48,955 nucleotides of DNA, from the NCBI GenBank assembly GCA_026398615.1, contig JAPLSN010000025.1:1-48955 (forward strand). The letters run 5' to 3'. Shown here piece by piece: positions 1 to 7,544 of this stretch. This DNA is from Spirochaetota bacterium. Lineage in GTDB: Bacteria > Spirochaetota > Spirochaetia > Treponematales > UBA12059. Position 1 is the first letter of the stretch. Every line of letters begins with the position of its first letter. Made by a program: the position numbers and the translations under genes. Under the pieces are notes generated by a model that saw only the letters and a program-made list of their open reading frames with translations, did not search any database and was not told the origin of the DNA.

Positions 1-45
1 CAAGGCGACCTTCGCCTTGAAATCCTTGTCGTAGCGCTTTCTCAT
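1..45 (-). CDS. IS3-family transposase OrfA, N-terminus only
   Basis: The first 15 codons read MRKRYDKDFKAKVAL, the standard opening of IS3-family OrfA proteins (a helix-turn-helix DNA-binding subunit that works with OrfB, the DDE integrase, usually made by frameshifting). The start is ATG at 45, with the ribosome-binding site AAGGAGG upstream on the minus strand. The rest is outside the window, so integrity cannot be judged. Confidence 0.7.
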   Translation of the reverse strand, partial: MRKRYDKDFKAKVAL

Positions 46-136
46 GGTGAAACTCTACTCCTCCTTCTTTGCTTTCTACAAGAAGGGATCGTCCACCTTA
101 TTCAGCCCTCCCAAGCTGTCCGATTTCTTGGGCTCA
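1..136 (-). mobile_element. End of an IS3-family insertion sequence
   Basis: Read on the minus strand, the segment starts at 136 with TGAGCCCAAGAAATCGGACA, which resembles IS3-family terminal repeats (TG..., followed by an ATTGGACA-like core). About 90 nt further in, an OrfA-type transposase begins, preceded by AAGGAGG, and runs off the window at base 1. The binding-protein reading frame resumes just right of 136, so this is taken as the insertion boundary. The other end and any target duplication lie outside the window. IS family is inferred from the transposase start and the end-like sequence. Confidence 0.65.
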
Positions 137-1007
137 GTATACGGCCGACAAGATCAAGATTGGGTATATCTGCAACAATTTCAATGATACGTTCCAGACC
201 TATGTCATGGATGCGGCAAAGAAATTCTTCGCCGGTAAAGCCGATGTCGAACTCATCCTCCAGGATGCCCAGGAAGATGTCATTCGTCAGCAGGATTTGG
301 TGAATACCCTCATCTCCAAGGGTGTCAAGGCCCTCATCGTGGTTCCCGTGAATACCGGCGCGATGGAACCCATCATCCAGGCGGCCGCGGACGCGAAGAT
401 CCCCCTGGTATTCGTCAACCGGAATCCTTTCGGCGAAAATGCCCTGCCCGCCAATGTCTACTACGTCGGATCCCAGGAAATCATCGCCGGCCAATTGCAG
501 ATGGAAGCCATGGGCAAGGTCATGGGCGGCAAGGGAAACGTCGCCATCCTGATGGGAAAACTGGACAACGAAGGCGCGGTCAAACGGACCGAAGGCAACG
601 AAGCGACCATCAAGGCAAAATTCCCGAATATCAAGGTACTCGCCAAGGAAACCGGCAACTGGCAGCGTGACCAGGGTATGAGCCTGACCGAAAACTGGCT
701 CACCGCCTACGGCAAGAACCTCAACGGCATCCTTGCCAACAACGACGAGATGGCCCTTGGCGCCGTGGAAGCCCTCAAGGCCGCGGGACGCAAGGATGTA
801 TTCGTCATGGGAGTGGATGCCATCCCCGACGCGAAGGTCGCGGTTGGAAACGGTTCCCTTGCGGCCACTGTCCTCCAGGACGCGGTGGGTCAGGGCAGCG
901 GAGCCGCCGGAGTGGCCTACACCGTGGTCAAAGGCGGAAAGTCCGCGTCGGTCATCTGGGTTCCCTTCGTGCTGGTCAACAAAGCCAATCTCTCGAAATA
1001 TAAATAG
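69..1007 (+). CDS. Sugar ABC transporter substrate-binding protein, 5' end lost to IS insertion
   Basis: This is a periplasmic sugar-binding protein of the RbsB/IbpA class (Peripla_BP_4 type). From about residue 28 it shows the usual start of the mature fold (KIKIGYICNNF), then 'LISKGVKALIVVPVNTGAM' and 'GILANNDEMALGAVEALKAAG', both typical of this family. The native frame begins about base 138. The ATG at 69 lies inside the insertion element, and the codons 69-136 encode no signal peptide, so the product of this open frame would probably stay in the cytoplasm. It heads an operon with ATPase, permease and dehydrogenase genes. Ligand is inferred (myo-inositol or a related polyol) from the downstream dehydrogenase; ribose-type sugars are not excluded. 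It may be a functional null. Confidence 0.75.
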   Translation: MLSTRRDRPPYSALPSCPISWAQYTADKIKIGYICNNFNDTFQTYVMDAAKKFFAGKADVELILQDAQEDVIRQQDLVNTLISKGVKALIVVPVNTGAMEPIIQAAADAKIPLVFVNRNPFGENALPANVYYVGSQEIIAGQLQMEAMGKVMGGKGNVAILMGKLDNEGAVKRTEGNEATIKAKFPNIKVLAKETGNWQRDQGMSLTENWLTAYGKNLNGILANNDEMALGAVEALKAAGRKDVFVMGVDAIPDAKVAVGNGSLAATVLQDAVGQGSGAAGVAYTVVKGGKSASVIWVPFVLVNKANLSKYK

Positions 1008-1030
1008 ACCGCAAATCGCGCTGTGTTTTC

Positions 1031-1057
1031 GGCCACGGGGAATTCTTCCCCGTGGCC
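1031..1057 (+). promoter_or_regulatory. Perfect 12-bp stem-loop between binding-protein and ATPase genes
   Basis: GGCCACGGGGAA (1031-1042) pairs exactly with TTCCCCGTGGCC (1046-1057) across a three-base loop. No T-tract follows, so it is more likely an mRNA-stabilising or processing hairpin than a strong terminator. Such hairpins after the binding-protein gene commonly raise its expression over the membrane components. Confidence 0.6.
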
Positions 1058-1127
1058 TTCAAGTAGATCTTGAACGGAGCAATTCAATAGCGTCGAGTCT
1101 TTCAATCGCAAAGCCAGGGGGGATTTG

Positions 1128-2660
1128 GTGGCGGACGAGAAGTATCTCCTCGAAATGAAAAATATCGTCAAAACCTTCCCTGGGGTCCAGGCTCTGAAGG
1201 GAGTCGAACTCAAGGTCAGGCCGGGCGAGATACATGCCCTCATGGGCGAGAACGGCGCCGGAAAATCCACCCTGATGAAATGCATCGCCGGAATCTACCG
1301 GCCCACCGAAGGGCAGATATACTTCGATGGGAAGCTCTTGGGTCATTACACCACAGCCGACGCCCTGAAAATGGGAATCTCCATGATTCACCAGGAGCTG
1401 AGCCCCGTGCTCTACCGCTCGATAATGGAAAACATCTGGCTCGGGCGTGAACCCCTCAATGCCATCGGCCTGGTCGATCACAGGAAAATGTACGACCTGA
1501 GCATGACTGTCCTCAAGGAAATCGAATTAGACGAAAGTCCCAAAACCCTCATGGTATCCCTGACCGTCGCGAAGATGCAGATGATCGAGATAGCCAAGGC
1601 AATCTCCTACAATTCCAAATTGATCATCATGGATGAACCTACCTCGGCACTCACCGACAAAGAGGTGAAGCAGCTCTACTTCATCATGAGGAAGCTGAAG
1701 GCCTTGGGAAAGAGCATCATTTTCATATCCCACAAGCTGGATGAAATCTACGAAATCACCGACCGGATCACCATCTATCGTGACGGAAGCTATATCGGCA
1801 CGGAAAATACGAAGGATCTCAAGCTTGAACGGCTCATCAACATGATGGTCGGCCGTGACGTCAATGAAATGTTTCCCAAGGTTCCCTGCCACATCGGGGA
1901 AGTCAAGCTGGAGGTCAGGAATCTCACCCATAGGCGGCTGTTCAAAAATGTCTCGTTTACGGTCAGACGGGGAGAAATTCTGGGGATAGCCGGGCTTGTC
2001 GGCGCGGGCAGGACCGAAGTCATCGAAACTATTTTCGGCATGCGGCGCAAGGTGGGGGGCGAAACCTTTATCGATGGCAAGAAGGTCGAGATCAGGAATC
2101 CCCGCACCGCCATCGCCATGGGGATGGCCTGGCTGACGGAAGACCGCAGGCAGTCGGGGATTTTTCCCATGCTCAGCGTGCAGCTGAACATGGCCATCGC
2201 CAATATAGCGAAGTTCCTGAACAGATTGGGCTTCCTCAAGGAATCCTATATGAATACCGTCTGCGACGACTACGTCAGGAAAATCCAGGTGAAGACTCCG
2301 AGTCTTTCGCAGCGCGTGGAAAACCTGAGCGGAGGCAATCAGCAGAAAGTGCTGGTCGCCCGCTGGCTCATGACCAATCCCGACATCCTCTTCCTCGACG
2401 AACCTACCCGGGGAATAGATGTGGGAACCAAGGCCGAAATACACCGGCTCATCACGACCCTCGCCGGGGAAGGGAAATCCATCGTCATGATTTCTTCGGA
2501 ATTGCCCGAAGTCATGGGCATGAGCGACCGGATCATGATAATGCACCAGGGGAAGGTCACGGGGATTCTCGATAATTCCAAGGCGCTGACCCAGGGAGAA
2601 CTGATGGCCTACGCAACCAACACCATGGAAGAATACCATGCGGCAAGGGGAAAAGAATGA
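1128..2660 (+). CDS. Sugar ABC transporter ATP-binding protein (RbsA/MglA type, duplicated)
   Basis: Cytoplasmic ATPase of a carbohydrate importer, with two tandem ABC domains in about 510 residues, the normal length. The first half has an intact Walker A (GENGAGKST), Q-loop (MIHQELS) and Walker B (LIIMDEPTSALTD). The second has the family's usual degenerate Walker A (GLVGAGRTE), a full signature LSGGNQQK and DEPTRGIDVG. GTG at 1128, four bases after GGGGGGA, is preferred to the in-frame TTG at 1125, which sits too close to the ribosome-binding site. It overlaps the permease start by 4 bases (ATGA), implying translational coupling. Confidence 0.93.
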   Translation: MADEKYLLEMKNIVKTFPGVQALKGVELKVRPGEIHALMGENGAGKSTLMKCIAGIYRPTEGQIYFDGKLLGHYTTADALKMGISMIHQELSPVLYRSIMENIWLGREPLNAIGLVDHRKMYDLSMTVLKEIELDESPKTLMVSLTVAKMQMIEIAKAISYNSKLIIMDEPTSALTDKEVKQLYFIMRKLKALGKSIIFISHKLDEIYEITDRITIYRDGSYIGTENTKDLKLERLINMMVGRDVNEMFPKVPCHIGEVKLEVRNLTHRRLFKNVSFTVRRGEILGIAGLVGAGRTEVIETIFGMRRKVGGETFIDGKKVEIRNPRTAIAMGMAWLTEDRRQSGIFPMLSVQLNMAIANIAKFLNRLGFLKESYMNTVCDDYVRKIQVKTPSLSQRVENLSGGNQQKVLVARWLMTNPDILFLDEPTRGIDVGTKAEIHRLITTLAGEGKSIVMISSELPEVMGMSDRIMIMHQGKVTGILDNSKALTQGELMAYATNTMEEYHAARGKE

Positions 2661-3661
2661 CCAAGACGGCTGCATCGCCAAAGATTAAAATCGATCCCAA
2701 GCAGATCGCGAAAAAATACGGCATCGTCATCGTCCTGATACTCATGATCCTGGGTCTGAGCATTGCGGAGCCGGCCTTCCTGAGTCCGACGAACATCTTC
2801 AACGTGCTCACCCAGACTTCGATTTTCGGCATCATGGCCCTCGGCCTGACCTTCGTCATCATCTCGAAGGGGATAGATCTTTCCGTCGGTTCCGTCCTGG
2901 CTCTCTCGGGTGTCATAGCCGCGAGTCTCGGCCAGACGATGGCCGCCACGAGCAAGTATTATCCCAATCTGGCGGAACTCCCGGTGATAGTGCCGATCCT
3001 GGCCGCCCTGGCGGTCGGGGCTTTTTGCGGCGCCATAAGCGGCTTCCTGATCGCCAAGACAAAAATACCTGCTTTCATTGCCACCCTCGGCATGATGACG
3101 GTAGCCCGCGGGCTCGCCCTGATCTACTCTGGCGGCAAACCCGTCAGCACGCTCATCCCGAACCTGACCGTCCTCGGGGGGAAACTTTTCAACGTCGTTC
3201 CCGTGCCGGTCATCATCTATTTCGTGGTGATCCTGATCAGCAGCGTCCTGCTCAACCGTACCCGGTTCGGCAAGAACGTGTATGCCATTGGCGGGAACAT
3301 CACCGCCGCTGAAGTCTCGGGCGTCAACGTTTCGAAGAATCTGGTGCTGATCTATACATATTGCGGGCTCCTTGCCGGCCTTGCCGCCATTGTTTTTGCG
3401 GGACGGGTGGGCAGCGTCCATCCCGGCGCCGCATCGGGATATGAGTTGACCGCCATCGCAGCGACCACCATCGGCGGTACGAGCCATTCAGGCGGTATCG
3501 GGGCCATCTGGGGAGCCTTTGTGGGAGCCTTGGTGCTTTCGGTCATGCGGAACGGACTCACTCTCCTTGGAGTGGATGCCTACTGGCAGCAGGTCGTAGA
3601 GGGTCTCATCATCGTCGTGGCCGTCATCATCGATATGAGGAAAAACGCGAAACGGGACTGA
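2657..3661 (+). CDS. Sugar ABC transporter permease (RbsC-like)
   Basis: Integral membrane permease of the BPD_transp_2 family, 334 residues and very hydrophobic after a short basic N-terminus. Family motifs are visible: '[24 protein letters not shown]' in the first third, '[15 protein letters not shown]' in a cytoplasmic loop, and '[18 protein letters not shown]'-like sequence near residue 260, which contacts the ATPase. ATG overlaps the ATPase stop. It probably works as a homodimer with the preceding ATPase and the truncated binding protein. Confidence 0.93.
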   Translation: MTKTAASPKIKIDPKQIAKKYGIVIVLILMILGLSIAEPAFLSPTNIFNVLTQTSIFGIMALGLTFVIISKGIDLSVGSVLALSGVIAASLGQTMAATSKYYPNLAELPVIVPILAALAVGAFCGAISGFLIAKTKIPAFIATLGMMTVARGLALIYSGGKPVSTLIPNLTVLGGKLFNVVPVPVIIYFVVILISSVLLNRTRFGKNVYAIGGNITAAEVSGVNVSKNLVLIYTYCGLLAGLAAIVFAGRVGSVHPGAASGYELTAIAATTIGGTSHSGGIGAIWGAFVGALVLSVMRNGLTLLGVDAYWQQVVEGLIIVVAVIIDMRKNAKRD

Positions 3662-3683
3662 TCAGAAGGAAGGTTGGATATCC

Positions 3684-4697
3684 ATGCGCAAGGTTAGAAT
3701 CGCTTCGGTAGGCCTCGGACGCCTGGGCTTGAGGCACGCGGAAAACATATCCGACCGGATCAAGAATGCCGAACTGGTGGCACTCTGCGATCTGGACAAG
3801 AAGAAGCTGGACGAGGCCGCCGACCGCCTCAACGTCGGCCATCGCTTCACTTCCCTTGAGGAGACGCTCGCGCTTCCGGACCTTGACGCGGTGGTGCTGG
3901 TTTCCCCCTCGGGTCTCCATACCAGGCAGATAGCCGCAGCCCTTGCCGCCGGAAAACACGTCTTCTCGGAGAAGCCCCTCGGGATAACCGTGGCGGAATG
4001 CAAGGAAGCGGAAACTGCCGTCGAGTCCCGTCCCGACAAGGTTTTCATGTTGGGATTCATGCGCCGCTTCGACGAGTCCTACCGGTACGCATGGCGGAAA
4101 GTGAAGGCGGGAGAAATCGGGAAACCGATATTGTTCCGTTCCTACAGCCAGGATCCGGAGAAATTCATCGAAGGGGCCATCGCCTTCGCCGCCCACTCGG
4201 GCGGCCAGTTCCTGGACATGGCGGTCCACGACATCGACCTTGCCCGCTGGTTTACCGGCTCCGAACCCGAGACGGTCTATGCCGTCGGAGGCTGTTACGC
4301 CCATCCCGAATTCGGCCGCTGGAAGGACGGAGACAACGTGTCCTGCCTGATGAAATTCAGGAACGACTGCATGGTCTTTCTTTTCGCCGGAAGGACGGCC
4401 CCGCACGGCTACAACGTGGAAACCGAGATCATCGGCACGAAGGGGACGCTGCGTATCGCCTCGGTGCCGCAGAAGAACCTCGTGGAGATCCTCGACTCCT
4501 CGGGAGTCAGACGGGAATGCAGCGAAAATTTCCTGGAACGCTTCGATTCAGCCTATGTCAACGAGGTCCAGGAATTCGTCGACTGCATCAATGAAGGAAG
4601 GAAACCCGAAGTTTCGGTCCATGACGGCACCCGCGTCTCGGAAATCGCCCATACCTGCAAGGCCGCCTTCGAAACGGGGGAGCTGTTGAGATTCTGA
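3684..4697 (+). CDS. iolG: Gfo/Idh/MocA-family dehydrogenase, probable inositol 2-dehydrogenase
   Basis: NAD(P)-dependent sugar/polyol dehydrogenase. The N-terminal Rossmann fold begins VRIASVGLGRLGLRH. The family Lys lies in 'FSEKPLG' near residue 97, and the catalytic His in 'GGQFLDMAVHDIDLARW', followed by the C-terminal alpha/beta domain. Length (337 residues) matches IolG. Start ATG follows AGGAAGG. It is the last gene of the sugar ABC operon, 22 bp after the permease, which argues that it oxidises the imported substrate. Myo-inositol or scyllo-inositol is the best guess; substrate cannot be proved from sequence. Confidence 0.8.
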   Translation: MRKVRIASVGLGRLGLRHAENISDRIKNAELVALCDLDKKKLDEAADRLNVGHRFTSLEETLALPDLDAVVLVSPSGLHTRQIAAALAAGKHVFSEKPLGITVAECKEAETAVESRPDKVFMLGFMRRFDESYRYAWRKVKAGEIGKPILFRSYSQDPEKFIEGAIAFAAHSGGQFLDMAVHDIDLARWFTGSEPETVYAVGGCYAHPEFGRWKDGDNVSCLMKFRNDCMVFLFAGRTAPHGYNVETEIIGTKGTLRIASVPQKNLVEILDSSGVRRECSENFLERFDSAYVNEVQEFVDCINEGRKPEVSVHDGTRVSEIAHTCKAAFETGELLRF

Positions 4698-4711
4698 CCC
4701 GATAAATTCCT

Positions 4712-6994
4712 TCAGTGCAGGTGACTGTCTATCCAGATATTCAGCAGTTTCAACGCTCTGTCCGCAGTCCGGAAGACGGGGACGCCGCGGCGTTCGAGTT
4801 CTTCGCAGAGGGGATCGTAGAGGGAGCCGACGTCGACGACCGCCACCCAGGGCTTGTCGGAGGACTTCATGAGCTCGCCGTAGCGGCCGGCTATGGAGTC
4901 GTCGCGGGTCACGTCTTCCTGGTGGACCTCGGGGTTTTTCGCCAGGGTGTTCATGCGGACCGTGAGCGGCACGATGCCCACGATGCCGCAGTCCACGGAT
5001 TCGTCCTCGATGGCCGCCTGAAAAGTTTCGTGGTAGGCGGCGTCGTCGGCCATGGGGGTCAGGTCGATCGGGTTGTGCACGTCGACGATCTCCGAGATTT
5101 TCGCGTCGGCGAAGACGCGTTCGAGCCGCTCGTTGCCGGCCTTGGAGAACGACGCCAGTTCCATGCGGCCGAGATTGTCGGCGAACGCGACGCACTCGAA
5201 CCCGGCGTTCGAGACGGCCCCGAGCCTGCGCCCGCGCGCCTTCTTGCCGCGCAGGAGGGCGAAGAGCGTGACCGCGTCATCAAACTCGTCGAGGGTCTCG
5301 GTCACGATGGCCCCGACCTGGGAGAGCAGGGCTTTCGTGACCGGGTAGTCTCCCGCGATGCTGGCGGTATGGCTCGCGCTCGCCGCTGCGCCCGCCGCCG
5401 TCCTGCCTGCTCGGTAGAAGATCACCGTGCGGCCGGAGTCGACGATGGCCTTGGCCGCGCGCAGGAGCTTTTCGCCGTCGAGCGGCTTGAAGCCCTCCAC
5501 GTACACGGCGAAGATCCCGATCTCGCGGTCGTCCTTGAGCCGCTCGAGGTAGTCGCCGAGGGTCACGTCCATCTGGTTCCCGCAGGTGATGACGTACTTG
5601 GGGTTCACGTCTTCGTGCTTGGAGATGCGGCAGATGGCGAAGGCTCCCGATTGCGAGATGACAGCCACCGGCGCGACCTTGCCCTTCGGCATGGGGAGCT
5701 TGTAGTCGGGGATGAAGAGCGTGTTGTACTTGCCGGGCACCGAACGCACCCCGAGGCAGTTGCCGCCGTTGAGGAGGGGGCCTCTCCCCGACGCGCGCGC
5801 CTTTTCGAGGGACGCCCTCATCCGCGCCACGATCGCCTCGGTGCCCGATTTTTCCTCGAGTCCGCCGGGGATGACGATGACGCTTTCGGCCTTGTCCATC
5901 TCTGCCAGGTCCGCGATGCATTCCGCGGCCTGGGCCGCGGGGATGACCAGGACGAAGAGATCCACCTTTTCCGGCAGCGACGCGACGTCCGGGACGCAGC
6001 GGCAGCCGTCGAGCTCGGGCAGTCCGGCTTTCACGACGTAGAGCCGTTTCGTGTCGAAGCCGTTTTCGATGAGGTTGCGCAGGATGATGCGGCCGTTGTT
6101 CATGCCCTTTTCGGAGACACCGATCACGGCGGCGCTCCTGGGCTTGAGCAAGCGGTCGATCTTGGCGACGGGCCGGTCGGCCTGTAGCCGGTTGACCACG
6201 CGCCCTTCCCTGACCTCGAGTTCGCCGCCGGGGGTGGCGATCGTACCGACCTTGACGAGGACGTCGAGCGCCACGAGGCGGCTCTCGCCGCCCGCCCGTC
6301 GGGATATCACGAAGGGGTTCACCTCGAACTCCGTGATGCCGATCTCGGCGAACAGGCGCGAGGCTTTCACGAAGGTGGCTATCGCGTCAGTGACCTTCGA
6401 GGCGTCGATGGCGGGCTTCGTGTTCCGCAAGCCGCCCGACGCGAGGGTGAGCACGGCGTTGTCCGCGAGCGTCGCCGCGATGACGCCGCGGTCGGCGGTC
6501 TCCGGGCTGAAAAACGCATTGGCCGCTCCCGGCCTGAATGCCCTGGCGAGGTACTCGGCGTAGATGCCGCCGGGGCCGAAGCTCACGACCGGCCCGAAGT
6601 CCGGGGCGAATCGGTAACCCACGATCATCTCGTGGCCGAGCTTCGGTTCGTACGGGACGAACTCGTTGACGGTGTAGCCGTCCACGCGTTCCTCCGTGAA
6701 TCTGGCTTCCATGGCCGCCATGGCCCGCGCGATTCCGTCCTTCGAATTCGGCACGATGGCGACTCCGCCCACCTCCGTCTTGTGGAGTATCTCGGGGCTG
6801 ATGACCTTGACGACGGCTTTTTCGCCCTCGAAAGGCACGAGGGCGGCGACTTCGCCCGAACCTTTCACGAAGTGCCAGCGCGGCGCCTCGAGGCCGAGCG
6901 CGGCGAGGAGCCCGAGGCCTTCCACCTCGGTGAAAGCGTCGCGGCCTTCCGCGATGACGCGGCCTGCGAGCTCACGGATTAGCTTTTCTTCCAT
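4712..6994 (-). CDS. ADP-forming acyl-CoA synthetase, fused subunits in beta-alpha order
   Basis: Makes ATP from acyl-CoA, ADP and phosphate, releasing the free acid. Residues 1-~235 are the ATP-grasp (beta) part. About 280-370 is the CoA-binding domain ('LLKPRSAAVIGVSEKGMNNG'), and then follows the succinyl-CoA-ligase-like part ('VAVISQSGAFA'), with the phospho-accepting His at about residue 542 in SHTASIAG. In most fused bacterial members the alpha part comes first; here the order is reversed. It overlaps the end of iorB by 23 bp, so it is co-transcribed with iorB. The likely substrates are aryl- or branched-acyl-CoAs made by the oxidoreductase. It ends 14 bp from the convergent dehydrogenase gene, with no terminator visible. 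Confidence 0.85.
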   Translation of the reverse strand: MEEKLIRELAGRVIAEGRDAFTEVEGLGLLAALGLEAPRWHFVKGSGEVAALVPFEGEKAVVKVISPEILHKTEVGGVAIVPNSKDGIARAMAAMEARFTEERVDGYTVNEFVPYEPKLGHEMIVGYRFAPDFGPVVSFGPGGIYAEYLARAFRPGAANAFFSPETADRGVIAATLADNAVLTLASGGLRNTKPAIDASKVTDAIATFVKASRLFAEIGITEFEVNPFVISRRAGGESRLVALDVLVKVGTIATPGGELEVREGRVVNRLQADRPVAKIDRLLKPRSAAVIGVSEKGMNNGRIILRNLIENGFDTKRLYVVKAGLPELDGCRCVPDVASLPEKVDLFVLVIPAAQAAECIADLAEMDKAESVIVIPGGLEEKSGTEAIVARMRASLEKARASGRGPLLNGGNCLGVRSVPGKYNTLFIPDYKLPMPKGKVAPVAVISQSGAFAICRISKHEDVNPKYVITCGNQMDVTLGDYLERLKDDREIGIFAVYVEGFKPLDGEKLLRAAKAIVDSGRTVIFYRAGRTAAGAAASASHTASIAGDYPVTKALLSQVGAIVTETLDEFDDAVTLFALLRGKKARGRRLGAVSNAGFECVAFADNLGRMELASFSKAGNERLERVFADAKISEIVDVHNPIDLTPMADDAAYHETFQAAIEDESVDCGIVGIVPLTVRMNTLAKNPEVHQEDVTRDDSIAGRYGELMKSSDKPWVAVVDVGSLYDPLCEELERRGVPVFRTADRALKLLNIWIDSHLH

Positions 6995-7544
6995 TCTGGA
7001 ACGCCTTTACGTTGGCCGAGACCACCGCGTCGCCCTTCCGGGCGAAGTTTTCCGCGATGGCCGTTTCGATGGCATCCGCCTTGAGCGGAAGGTATTTCGC
7101 GGCGGCCCCGACGAGGACGATGTTGGCCGCACGCGCGTTGCCTGCTTCCTTCGCGAGCGCGTCGGCGTCGAGGAGCACGGCTTTCGGGAGGGCCTTTATT
7201 TCCGCGAGCACCGATTCGATTTCGGGATAGGTCGGGATATTCCTGATCGGCGCCGTGGCGGCGACCACCGCGCCGTCCCTGGAAAGCCAGGGCAGGTAGC
7301 GCAGGGCTTCGAGCGGCTCGAAGGCCAGGATGAGGTTCGCGCAGCCGCGGGGAATGGTGGGGCTCGCGATCGGTTTGTCGGAAATCCGGAGGTGGGCGAG
7401 CACCTCGCCGCCGCGCTGGCTCATGCCGTGGACTTCGGACTGCTTGACCTGGAGGCCGGCCGCCATGGCCGCCCTGGCGATGACGACGGAGACGGAGATG
7501 CCGCCCTGGCCTCCGACCCCGCAGAAAACGATGTCGTATTTCAT
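6972..7544 (-). CDS. iorB: Indolepyruvate:ferredoxin oxidoreductase, beta subunit
   Basis: Gamma-type pyruvate-ferredoxin-oxidoreductase domain of about 190 residues, opening with MKYDIVFCGVGGQGG (nucleotide-like glycine motif) and 'SEVHGMSQRGGEVLAHLR', both diagnostic of IorB. With IorA it oxidatively decarboxylates aryl-2-oxoacids to aryl-CoA, reducing ferredoxin. Start is ATG at 7544, where ATGA overlaps the iorA stop; a longer frame upstream has no support. Its 3' end overlaps the acyl-CoA synthetase, which would use its product. Confidence 0.9.
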   Translation of the reverse strand: MKYDIVFCGVGGQGGISVSVVIARAAMAAGLQVKQSEVHGMSQRGGEVLAHLRISDKPIASPTIPRGCANLILAFEPLEALRYLPWLSRDGAVVAATAPIRNIPTYPEIESVLAEIKALPKAVLLDADALAKEAGNARAANIVLVGAAAKYLPLKADAIETAIAENFARKGDAVVSANVKAFQNGRKANP

